Shown one piece after another: positions 21,612 through 29,046 of a DNA stretch of 33,186 nt (its first letter is position 1; every line of letters begins with the position of its first letter). The stretch covers positions 1 to 33,186 of the forward strand of contig JAZBPJ010000026.1 of the NCBI GenBank assembly GCA_036351575.1, read 5' to 3'. Made by a program: the position numbers and the translations under genes. Source of the stretch: JABDPF01 sp036351575 (GTDB taxonomy: Bacteria; Pseudomonadota; Gammaproteobacteria; Xanthomonadales; SZUA-36). The notes beneath the pieces are model-generated. The model was not told the DNA's origin. It did no database searches and saw only the letters and a list, made by a program, of their open reading frames with translations.

Positions 21612-21625
21612 ATGACCCAGGTCAT
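21612..21625. promoter_or_regulatory. Palindrome upstream of the octaheme cytochrome operon
   Basis: ATGACC-CA-GGTCAT is a perfect 6+6 palindrome with a 2-bp centre, 82 bp before the cytochrome start. Downstream, TGCTAAAAT (21663-21671) could be an extended -10 element. The palindrome would then lie at about -60 to -45 from a start near 21678, a place usual for an activator. It is not an FNR/Dnr box. The regulator is unknown. Confidence 0.4.
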
Positions 21626-21706
21626 ATTAGTAGAAGCTTAATAAAGTCTTTATATTAGGTGATGCTAAAATGAGAGCCCGTTAAAAACCGGTCTCTCGGA
21701 TAGCAC

Positions 21707-23185
21707 ATGCAAAAGCGTCAAAACGGCTGGATCGCCGGCCTGGTCTTCATCATCGCACTGGTCTCGGTGCCCGTCTGGTACTTCACAAAAGCCGACGATG
21801 CCGTGCGCGGGCAGATTCCGGACAGCCCCTGGGACGGCGTGCCGCGCCGCGCGGCCCCCGTCGATCATTCGGCCCTGATGGAAGGCCCGTTCGAGACCGG
21901 TAAAGACGTCACCGTGGCTTGTCTCGAGTGCCACGAGGATGCCGCCCGGCAGGTGATGCAGACACCGCACTGGACCTGGGAATCCGCGCCGGTCGAACTC
22001 GAAGGGCGCGATGAGCCGGTCGTGATCGGCAAAAAGAACGCCATCAACAATTTCTGTATCGGCATCCAGGGGAACTGGGACAGCTGCACCGCCTGCCATG
22101 CCGGCTACGGCTGGGCCGACGAGACCTTTGACTTCGGCGATGAAGCCAATGTCGACTGCCTGGTCTGCCACGACAACAGCGGCGGTTACATCAAGAGCAA
22201 GGCCGGGCTTCCGGCCGCGGGCGTTGACCTGCTCGCGGCGGCAAAAAGTGTCGCTCTGCCGACGCGCGAAAACTGCGGCAGCTGCCATTTCCGCGGCGGC
22301 GGCGGCGATGCGGTCAAGCACGGGGACCTCGACGAAAGCCTGTACTACCCGGAAGACCACGTCGATGTGCACATGGGGCGCTACGATTTCCAGTGTATTG
22401 ATTGCCACAAGACCGAGGATCACCTGATCAGCGGGCGTTCGATTTCGGTCAGCGTCGACAACGAGAACCAGATCGCCTGCACGGACTGCCACGCCGAACG
22501 CCTGCACGCGGACCAGCGCATCAATGCGCACACCGAGAGTGTCGCCTGCCAGACCTGCCACATTCCGGAAGTAGCGGTGCACCAGGCGACCAAGACGCAC
22601 TGGGACTGGTCGACCGCCGGCGACGACGAACGCGAGGAAGCGACGCACGAATACCTCAAGATCAAGGGCAGTTTCGTTTACGAGAAGAATCTCAAACCGG
22701 AATTCGTCTGGTACAACGGTCACGCGGACCGCTACCTGCTCGGAGACCCCGTCGCCGAGGAAGGCATAACGGCGCTCAATCCGCCCAAGGGCGATATCCG
22801 TGACCCCGAGGCAAAAATATGGCCGTTCAAGGTGCACCGCGCGATGCAGCCCTACGACACCGAAAACCGCTACCTGATGCAGCCGGTCACGGCGGGCGAG
22901 GGCGGTTTCTGGCGCGAGTTCAATTGGGACCAGGCGATTCAGCTCGGCTCCGAGGTCACCGGGATGGACTACAGCGGCGAGTTCGGCTTTGCCGCTACCT
23001 CGATGTACTGGCCGCAGACCCACATGGTCGCGCCAAAGGAGCAGGCGCTGCAGTGCAAGGCCTGTCACTGTGAGCGCGGCTGTATCGACTGGGAGGCGAT
23101 CGGTTACCCCGGTGACCCGCTGAAGTGGGGAAGCCGCAACCGCATCCACCGGGAAGACCTGGCCGGGGCGGGAGAGCAACGATGA
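21707..23185 (+). CDS. otr: Octaheme c-type cytochrome, tetrathionate reductase (OTR) family
   Basis: A 492-residue multiheme cytochrome anchored by one N-terminal membrane helix (about residues 7-25) with the rest periplasmic. It has exactly eight CxxCH heme sites, at Cys72, 127, 151, 190, 230, 258, 281 and 450. The seven clustered sites, the long gap before the last, and the segments FCIGIQGNW and CTACHAGYGW match the OTR family. The Shewanella member reduces tetrathionate, and also nitrite and hydroxylamine in vitro. Lys109/Lys110 before heme 2 are candidates for the lysine ligand that marks the OTR active-site heme; I cannot align this firmly. The stop overlaps the next gene (ATGA). The true substrate is not proven by the sequence. 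Confidence 0.9.
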   Translation: MQKRQNGWIAGLVFIIALVSVPVWYFTKADDAVRGQIPDSPWDGVPRRAAPVDHSALMEGPFETGKDVTVACLECHEDAARQVMQTPHWTWESAPVELEGRDEPVVIGKKNAINNFCIGIQGNWDSCTACHAGYGWADETFDFGDEANVDCLVCHDNSGGYIKSKAGLPAAGVDLLAAAKSVALPTRENCGSCHFRGGGGDAVKHGDLDESLYYPEDHVDVHMGRYDFQCIDCHKTEDHLISGRSISVSVDNENQIACTDCHAERLHADQRINAHTESVACQTCHIPEVAVHQATKTHWDWSTAGDDEREEATHEYLKIKGSFVYEKNLKPEFVWYNGHADRYLLGDPVAEEGITALNPPKGDIRDPEAKIWPFKVHRAMQPYDTENRYLMQPVTAGEGGFWREFNWDQAIQLGSEVTGMDYSGEFGFAATSMYWPQTHMVAPKEQALQCKACHCERGCIDWEAIGYPGDPLKWGSRNRIHREDLAGAGEQR

Positions 23186-25425
23186 AAAAACTGCTGTCCC
23201 TGTTCCTGGCGTTCTTCGCCGTGCACACCGCGAACGCCGAACTGAACGAGTTTCACCCGGAATTCCCCCTGCTCGACGTTAATGGCGGCCTCGTGATGGA
23301 GAGCGGGCTGCCGATGTCGACCATGCAGACCTGCGGCGAATGCCACGACACCGGTTTCATCGTTTCTACCAGCGACCACCTGGCCGCAGGCGTCTTTGAA
23401 GAAGGTGAAATTCCGTGTCTCGAGTGCCATGGATCGTTCCAGGAGCCCGCTGACTGGAGCGCGCTTCCGTTCAACGCGGACGGCAGCCTGTCGGTCGAGG
23501 TCATGGAAGTGCACAAACCGCTCGACCGCAACTGCGCCAGCTGCCACCAGGTCGTCAACAACCAACTGGACATACCGCTGACCGTGGCGCCGCAGCCGTC
23601 GGAAATCACGATGACGGACCGGACGGGCCAGATTTTCGCGGCCCAGAAGATCGTCAACAGCGGGCTCAATATCGAGGGCAAGAACGAACTGGCGCGGCCG
23701 TTCGACGTTCATGCGGACCGCGTGGTCCACTGCGTGAACTGTCATTATTCGCTGAATAATCCGGTGTACTATCGACAGCGCGAGGAAAGCCGGCCCGACC
23801 ACATGACTTTCGATCCGCGCCGCCTGACCAGCGCAGAATACCTGCAGCGGCCGTTCCACCAGTTGGCCAAGGGAAGTTCCCGGGACGGGCTCGGCGCCTT
23901 TGAAACCGAGAACAGCATGCGCCGCTGCGAGACCTGCCACGACGCCGAGGTCGTTCACCGGTGGCTGCCCTACAGGCAGCGGCATTTCGCATCGCTGGCC
24001 TGTGAATCCTGCCACGTGCCCGAAGTATTCGGCCCGACACTGAAAACGCTCGACTGGACCCTCGTCGACAGCGCGGGCAACCCCGGGCGCGAATACCGCA
24101 ACGTCGACGGCGATCCCTTTGCCGCGGATGGCCTGATCAGCGGCTTCCGGCCGGTCATCATGGCGCGAGAGAACGTCGGCGGCGAGCGCAAGTTGGCGCC
24201 GTTCAACCTCGTGACCAGCTGGTACTGGACCGCGGGCGAGAGCAACGAGCGCATTGCGCCGGAGCGGCTGGCGGACGTGTTTCACAGCGCCGGCCGACGG
24301 CACGCCGATCTCGAGCCCGGCGACCACCACGAAGCGGCGAAAGCCCGGCTCGAAGCCGCCGGTTTCGATAACGTGCAGCTGGCCTCGGAGATCGTTCCGT
24401 ACCCCGTCAACCACGGTGTGGTCAACGGTGTCTGGGCGACCCGGGATTGCCGCAGTTGTCACGGCGCGGACTCCATCCTCGGCGCATCGGTCCAACTGGC
24501 CGGCAGCCTGCCGGGCGGATTGCTGCCGGCGTTCGGCGATGACGCCGGCGTGACCGGCCGGGGTTCGGTCCGGGCGCTGACCGGCGGCGGCGCGGTGTTC
24601 ACACCGTCGACAACCGCCGAGGGCTACTACGTGCTCGGGCTCGACAATGTGCCCCTGGTCGACCTGGCTGGCCTCGTGATGTTCTTCGGAATTCTCGGCG
24701 GCGTATCCATTCACGGGTTCCTGCGCTTCATCGCCCATCGCCGCTGGGGCGTACCCGAGCGGCCGACCAAGCGTGTCAAGCTGTATGACGCCTACGACCG
24801 CATCTGGCACTGGCTGCAGGCCGGTGTGATCCTGTTGCTGCTGCTGACCGGCCTGATCATCCACAAACCGCATATTTTCGGCATCTTCAGCTTCCGCTAC
24901 GTCGTCGAGGTGCACAATGTGCTCGGCTTCATCCTGCTGATCAACGCCGCCCTGGCGCTGTTCTACACGCTGGCCAGCGGCACCATCAAGCGCTTCTTCC
25001 CGAACCCGGACGGCCTGTTCATCCGGACCTTCGAGCAGGCCATGTTCTACACCCGCGGCATTTTTGCCGGCGAGGCCCACCCGCTGGAGAAAACGCCGCA
25101 GAACCGGCTCAATCCGCTGCAGCAGGTGACCTACCTGGCGATCATCAACATTCTGCTGCCGGCGCAGGTGGTCACCGGCTTCCTCATCTGGGGATCGCAG
25201 TACTGGCCGGCGCTCACCGGCATGCTGGGCGGGCTGCCGGTGCTGGGCCCGGTGCATACTTTCCTGGCCTGGGCCTTCGCGGCGTTTATCGTGATGCACG
25301 TGTACCTGACCACCACCGGCGAAACGCCGCTGTCGGGCATCAAGGCGATGGTTACCGGCTGGGAGGATGTGGAAGTGCACGACGAAGTAACCCATTCCAA
25401 CGTGAAGGAGGCGACCCATGGCTGA
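23182..25425 (+). CDS. Heptaheme cytochrome c fused to a cytochrome b membrane domain
   Basis: A 747-residue protein in two parts. A cleavable signal peptide (residues 1-19, ending ANA) precedes a periplasmic domain with seven CxxCH sites, at Cys51, 79, 118, 184, 249, 274 and 423. After an extra helix at about 490-510 comes a four-helix cytochrome b domain of the thiosulfate reductase/formate dehydrogenase gamma type. Candidate heme b ligands are His543, His578 and the histidines in GPVHTF and VMHVYL. It should exchange electrons between the quinone pool and the octaheme partner encoded just upstream. The frame extends to 23125. ATG 23182 is chosen because it gives the signal peptide, has GGAGAG upstream, and overlaps the upstream stop. 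I know no firm name for this fusion. Confidence 0.88.
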   Translation: MKKLLSLFLAFFAVHTANAELNEFHPEFPLLDVNGGLVMESGLPMSTMQTCGECHDTGFIVSTSDHLAAGVFEEGEIPCLECHGSFQEPADWSALPFNADGSLSVEVMEVHKPLDRNCASCHQVVNNQLDIPLTVAPQPSEITMTDRTGQIFAAQKIVNSGLNIEGKNELARPFDVHADRVVHCVNCHYSLNNPVYYRQREESRPDHMTFDPRRLTSAEYLQRPFHQLAKGSSRDGLGAFETENSMRRCETCHDAEVVHRWLPYRQRHFASLACESCHVPEVFGPTLKTLDWTLVDSAGNPGREYRNVDGDPFAADGLISGFRPVIMARENVGGERKLAPFNLVTSWYWTAGESNERIAPERLADVFHSAGRRHADLEPGDHHEAAKARLEAAGFDNVQLASEIVPYPVNHGVVNGVWATRDCRSCHGADSILGASVQLAGSLPGGLLPAFGDDAGVTGRGSVRALTGGGAVFTPSTTAEGYYVLGLDNVPLVDLAGLVMFFGILGGVSIHGFLRFIAHRRWGVPERPTKRVKLYDAYDRIWHWLQAGVILLLLLTGLIIHKPHIFGIFSFRYVVEVHNVLGFILLINAALALFYTLASGTIKRFFPNPDGLFIRTFEQAMFYTRGIFAGEAHPLEKTPQNRLNPLQQVTYLAIINILLPAQVVTGFLIWGSQYWPALTGMLGGLPVLGPVHTFLAWAFAAFIVMHVYLTTTGETPLSGIKAMVTGWEDVEVHDEVTHSNVKEATHG

Positions 25426-25936
25426 ACGAGCCAGGCCTTATATGAACCCCTACGTGGCCGGGACGATTCTCGGTATCGTCCTGTTCCTGGCATTTTTCAT
25501 TACCGGAACCGGGCTGGGCGCATCGGGTGGACTGAACCGCGCGCTCGTCTACGCGCAAAACATCATCAGCCCGGAACACATCGACCAGGTCCCCTACCTG
25601 CTGAAAATGGCCGGCGGCAGCACGAACCCGCTGGACAACTGGATCGTCTACCTCACCGCGGGCACGCTGCTGGGCGGTTTTCTTTCCGGGCTTTACGGCA
25701 GGCGGGTCAAGCTCGAAACCAACAAGGGACCGGGCATCGGCAACGGAACGCGCTGGGTGCTGGCGTTTATCGGCGGCGGCCTGATGGGTTACGGCGCCCG
25801 GCTGGCGCGCGGTTGTACATCCGGCCAGGCGCTGTCCGGCGGCGCGGTTTTGTCGGTGGGCAGTTGGGCCTTCATGTTCGCGGTGTTCGCGGGTGCTTAC
25901 GCACTGGCGTATTTCCTGCGCAAGGTCTGGAACTAG
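25418..25936 (+). CDS. YeeE/YedE half-permease (sulfur-compound transport family)
   Basis: A 172-residue hydrophobic protein with about four membrane helices. It has the YeeE/YedE signature GARLARGCTSGQALSGG, whose Cys133 corresponds to the cysteine motif lining the thiosulfate path in TsuA-type transporters. It is half the length of a complete TsuA, as in split members that pair with a second half. The partner is probably the N-terminal domain of the next gene. GGAGG at 25407-25411 lies inside the upstream gene, which this one overlaps by 8 nt, so translation is coupled. Thiosulfate is the best-supported family substrate; selenium or other sulfur species are possible. Confidence 0.85.
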   Translation: MAERARPYMNPYVAGTILGIVLFLAFFITGTGLGASGGLNRALVYAQNIISPEHIDQVPYLLKMAGGSTNPLDNWIVYLTAGTLLGGFLSGLYGRRVKLETNKGPGIGNGTRWVLAFIGGGLMGYGARLARGCTSGQALSGGAVLSVGSWAFMFAVFAGAYALAYFLRKVWN

Positions 25937-25948
25937 GAGCATGCGGCC

Positions 25949-27178
25949 ATGACACTATTTCCTCTTCCATTGACAGAATTGCTCGGCCAGCAGGGCTCTC
26001 ACTTCGTTTACCTGCTGATCGGCATGGCGTTTGGCGCCACGCTGGAGACCGCCGGCTTCGGTAATTCGAAGAAGCTGGCGGCGCAGTTCTATTTCAAGGA
26101 CCTGACCGTATTCAAGGTCATGTTCACCGCGATCATCGTGGCCATGACGTTGATTTTTCTTTCCTCTGCGTTCGGCCTGCTCGACTACAACCTCGTCTGG
26201 GTGCCGCCGACCTACCTGTGGCCGGGCATCGTTGGTGGCCTGATCATGGGCGTGGGTTTCATCGTGGGCGGATTCTGCCCGGGCACCTCGCTGGTGGGCG
26301 CGGTCACCGGCAAGATCGACGCGCTGTTTTTCGTGCTCGGCGTGCTGTTCGGAATCTTCCTGTTCGGCGAAACGGTAAGCAGCTTCGCCGTCTTTTTCGA
26401 GAGTTCCTTCATGGGCCGCTTCACGCTGCCGGAACTGTTCGGCGTGGACTACGGCGTGGTGGTTCTCGGCGTGCTGGCGATGGCGCTGTTCTGCTTCTGG
26501 GGCGCCGAGAAAATCGAGGCGGCGATCGGCGGCGAAAGCGCGCAGAAAGCGCCCCGCCTTGCCGTTCCCGGTGCGGCTTTCCTCGTGGCGCTGGGCGTGA
26601 TCACCCTGCTGGCAGGGCAGCCGACCAATGCCGATCGCTGGAACATGATCGAGGCCGAGCAGAGCGTTCTCCTTGAGCAGCGCGCGGTGCAGATCGAGCC
26701 GGCTGAATTGCTGGGGCTGGCGCACGATACGCTAATCAGGGCCGTGATGATCGACGTGCGGGACGAGCGTCATTACAACCTGTTCCATATCCACGATGCA
26801 CGCCTGGTGCCCATGGACCGGCTGGTCGAGACCGCGGAGCAACTCATGCAGGAGCCGCCCAATACCGTGTTCGTGGTGATGAGCAACGACGAGGCGCGGG
26901 CTACCGAGGCGTGGAAGGTTCTGAAGGCCGAGAGCCTGCCCAACGTTTACATCCTCGAAGGGGGCGTCAACAACTGGATACGGACATACGGCGAAGAGGC
27001 GTTCCTGCGCGACCGCTACGTGATGAACCGCGCCGACGACACGCCGGCCTACCGCTTCGAACTGGCGATCGGCTCACGGCACCCGGCCGCCGAACCGGGC
27101 CCGCACGGCGAGGTCGAGTTCGAGCCCAAGGTGAAGCTGGAGCAGAAACGCGCGCCGACCAGCGGTGGCTGTGGCTGA
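25949..27178 (+). CDS. YeeE/YedE half-permease fused to a degenerate rhodanese domain
   Basis: A 409-residue fusion. Residues 1 to about 225 form the second YeeE/YedE half with several membrane helices and the motif GGFCPGTS (Cys110). Residues of about 245-350 are a rhodanese-like domain (MIDVRDERHYNLFHIHDARLV and YILEGGVNNW). The active-site loop, normally a Cys followed by a glycine-rich turn, reads VVMSNDEARA (309-318) and has no cysteine. The protein ends in SGGCG, so Cys408 is the only cysteine in the soluble part. AGGAG precedes the ATG, 12 nt after the previous stop. I infer that with the preceding gene it forms a transporter, and that the rhodanese part binds rather than transfers sulfur unless Cys408 replaces the lost residue. 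Confidence 0.85.
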   Translation: MTLFPLPLTELLGQQGSHFVYLLIGMAFGATLETAGFGNSKKLAAQFYFKDLTVFKVMFTAIIVAMTLIFLSSAFGLLDYNLVWVPPTYLWPGIVGGLIMGVGFIVGGFCPGTSLVGAVTGKIDALFFVLGVLFGIFLFGETVSSFAVFFESSFMGRFTLPELFGVDYGVVVLGVLAMALFCFWGAEKIEAAIGGESAQKAPRLAVPGAAFLVALGVITLLAGQPTNADRWNMIEAEQSVLLEQRAVQIEPAELLGLAHDTLIRAVMIDVRDERHYNLFHIHDARLVPMDRLVETAEQLMQEPPNTVFVVMSNDEARATEAWKVLKAESLPNVYILEGGVNNWIRTYGEEAFLRDRYVMNRADDTPAYRFELAIGSRHPAAEPGPHGEVEFEPKVKLEQKRAPTSGGCG

Positions 27179-27210
27179 ACAAACGTCATCCCGCGAATTC
27201 CGCAAAAAAG

Positions 27211-27339
27211 AACGTCATCCCGGAAATCACGATGAGGTCCCGGATATTCGCTTCGCGAATTCCGCAAAAAAGAACGTCATCCCGGAAAGCACGAAGTGAT
27301 TATCCGGGATCTCCCATGCCCCGGTCCCGGGCGGTGCCT
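27211..27339. repeat. 129-bp direct repeat, copy A
   Basis: Matches copy B at 126 of 129 positions in the same orientation. It contains two related sub-units that begin AACGTCATCCCGG, a small ATTCGC/GCGAAT hairpin and a CCCGG-rich end. It resembles the short dispersed intergenic repeats common in proteobacteria. Confidence 0.9.
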
Positions 27340-27430
27340 GTTTGGTGCGTGTCCGTCCGCCGCGACATGGGAATGAAGTAACGCACTACGATTATTCGTC
27401 GCCAACCGAAAAGGCGGTGAACCTGAAACC

Positions 27431-27546
27431 GGCGTTCACACCGGTTAGCTCTTTTCATGGGACGCTCAAGCACGTCCTGTGGCGCTTTGATGAGGACTTC
27501 CTGTCCTCATAAACCCCTGAAAAGAGCTGACCTGCGTGTTCACGCC
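27431..27546. repeat. 116-bp hairpin element with inverted ends
   Basis: The outer arms of about 31-33 bp are imperfect inverted copies with a perfect 11-bp core, AGCTCTTTTCA (27447-27457) against 27518-27528. Inside are a small hairpin with loop GTCCT (27471-27481) and a perfect 8-bp hairpin, ATGAGGAC-TTCCT-GTCCTCAT (27490-27510). The loops and the CTTTTCA ends match the elements at 13150-13414. Confidence 0.8.
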
Positions 27547-27579
27547 TCGCTGGATTCCGGACATGACCCTGCTTCCAGG

Positions 27580-27708
27580 AACGTCATCCCGAAAACCACG
27601 ATGAGGTCCCGGATATTCGCTTCGCGAATTCCGCAAAAAAGAACGTCATCCCGGAAATCACGAAGTGATTATCCGGGATCTCCCATGCCCCGGTCCCGGG
27701 CGGTGCCT
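27580..27708. repeat. 129-bp direct repeat, copy B
   Basis: Differs from copy A at three positions only. Its last two bases are part of the stop codon of the aminotransferase gene (27707-27709, minus strand), so the repeat abuts and partly overlaps that coding end. Confidence 0.9.
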
Positions 27709-28903
27709 AAGCCTCCAGCACCGCCTGCAGCGCCTCGACGAAATAATCGATGTTGCCGTCGTTGAACGAAGCGATATTCACGCGCGCCGAATTGACCGTG
27801 TAGATCGAGAACTCGTCGCGCAGCCGCTGCACCTGCTCGACGCTCAGCCCCATGAAGGAAAACATGCCGGACTGGCGTTCCAGGAAGGAAAAGTCCCGCT
27901 CGATGCCGGCGGCCGCGATTTTTTCCACCAGCAGGCTGCGCAGGCCGTTGATGCGGTCGCGCATGTCGGTCACTTCCTCGCGCCACAGCGCCGTGAGCTC
28001 CTCGGAGTGCAGGATGATGTCGATGGCGGCCGGACCGTGGGTCGGCGGCATGGAGTAGTTCTGGCGGGTCAGCGAGTTGATCACCGTGACCACGTCCTTC
28101 GCCTTGTCCCCGGTTTTGCAGACGACCGAGATCGCGCCGGTCCGCTCGCGGTATACCGCGAAGTTCTTGGAGCAGGAACTGGCGACGATCACCTCGGGGC
28201 ATTTCTCGGCGAACAGGCGCACGGCCAGGGCGTCTTCCTCGATACCGCGTTCGAATCCCTGGTAGGCCAGGTCGATCATCGGTGTAAAGCCGCGCTCGGC
28301 GGCGACATCGCTGATCGTTTCCCACTGCTCCGGGTCCGGGCTGACGCCGCAGGGGTTGTGGCAGCAGCCATGGAACAGCACGATTTCTCCCGGCACCCGT
28401 TCCTGCAGCACGGTCATCATGTCGTCATAGCGCAGGCTGCTGGTGGCGGGGTCGAAGTAGGGGTAGCTTTCCATCTTCAGCCCCGCCGCGGAAAACACGG
28501 GTATGTGGTTGGCCCAGGTCGGATCGCTCATCCAGATCGTGGCGCCGGGGCGGGCTGTCTGCACCAGGTCTCCGGCGACTCTCAGCGCGCCGGTTCCGCC
28601 CGGCGTCTGGATGGTCTGGACGCGGCCGCTGCGAACCGTGTCGGAATCTGCGCCGAAGACCAGGTCTGCAATCGCGCTGTTGAAACCGGCCACCCCCGGT
28701 GGGCCGAGGTAGGTCTTGCTCTGTTCCTGTTCGAGCAGGAGACGCTCGGCTTGCTTGACGCAGCGCAGAATGGGCGTGTTGCCCTGTTCGTCCTTGTAGA
28801 CGCCGATACCGAGGTCGATTTTTTTCGGATTGCTGTCGGCGGCGTGGGCGGCGATCAGGCCCAGGATGGGGTCGGCGGGTAGGGCGTTCAGGTGTTGCAG
28901 CAT
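27707..28903 (-). CDS. Aromatic/aspartate aminotransferase (class I PLP enzyme)
   Basis: A 398-residue fold-type I aminotransferase of the AspC/TyrB subgroup that exchanges amino groups between 2-oxoglutarate/oxaloacetate and aspartate, tyrosine or phenylalanine. PLP lysine Lys246 lies in SSCSKNF. Asn183 in NPCG and Asp211/Tyr214 in DLAYQGF bind the cofactor. Arg374 in SARVNIA binds the substrate carboxylate; its distance from the lysine (128 residues) equals that in E. coli AspC. The frame extends to 28960, but ATG 28903 has GAGGA at a normal distance and gives the expected N-terminus. AspC and TyrB cannot be told apart by eye. The stop codon is shared with the end of a repeat. Confidence 0.93.
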   Translation of the reverse strand: MLQHLNALPADPILGLIAAHAADSNPKKIDLGIGVYKDEQGNTPILRCVKQAERLLLEQEQSKTYLGPPGVAGFNSAIADLVFGADSDTVRSGRVQTIQTPGGTGALRVAGDLVQTARPGATIWMSDPTWANHIPVFSAAGLKMESYPYFDPATSSLRYDDMMTVLQERVPGEIVLFHGCCHNPCGVSPDPEQWETISDVAAERGFTPMIDLAYQGFERGIEEDALAVRLFAEKCPEVIVASSCSKNFAVYRERTGAISVVCKTGDKAKDVVTVINSLTRQNYSMPPTHGPAAIDIILHSEELTALWREEVTDMRDRINGLRSLLVEKIAAAGIERDFSFLERQSGMFSFMGLSVEQVQRLRDEFSIYTVNSARVNIASFNDGNIDYFVEALQAVLEA

Positions 28904-29046
28904 GGTCTGTCCTCGCGCGGTTACCCCTGAGATTTTCCCTGCAGCGGCGCGCCGAGGCAAGCTGGATCGTACCGACCGTCAGATGCCTTTATGCGGTAAC
29001 ATTCAAACTTTATCCTTGCAGCACTGAAATTACACTCATCGTAACC

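Larger units (their letters stand above)
27179..27706. other. 528-bp gene-free region built of repeats
   Basis: Apparent small open frames here run through repeats and encode nothing recognisable. The region consists of a short partial repeat (about 27183-27210), repeat copy A (27211-27339), about 90 bp without a recognisable element, a hairpin element (27431-27546), and repeat copy B (27580-27708). The 35-nt unit beginning CGCGAATTCCGC occurs three times, at 27192, 27254 and 27623. Confidence 0.8.

Noticed and set aside
21612..21625. FNR/Dnr-type anaerobic regulator box before the cytochrome operon.
   Set aside because: The palindrome is ATGACC/GGTCAT with a 2-bp centre, not TTGAT-N4-ATCAA.
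23104..25419. A 771-codon minus-strand frame opposite the cytochrome c-b fusion.
   Set aside because: The plus-strand frame carries seven heme motifs and a membrane domain; the reverse frame is a His/Arg-rich shadow.
27457..27765. A 102-codon plus-strand frame across the repeat region.
   Set aside because: It is made of repeat sequence and the antisense end of the aminotransferase.
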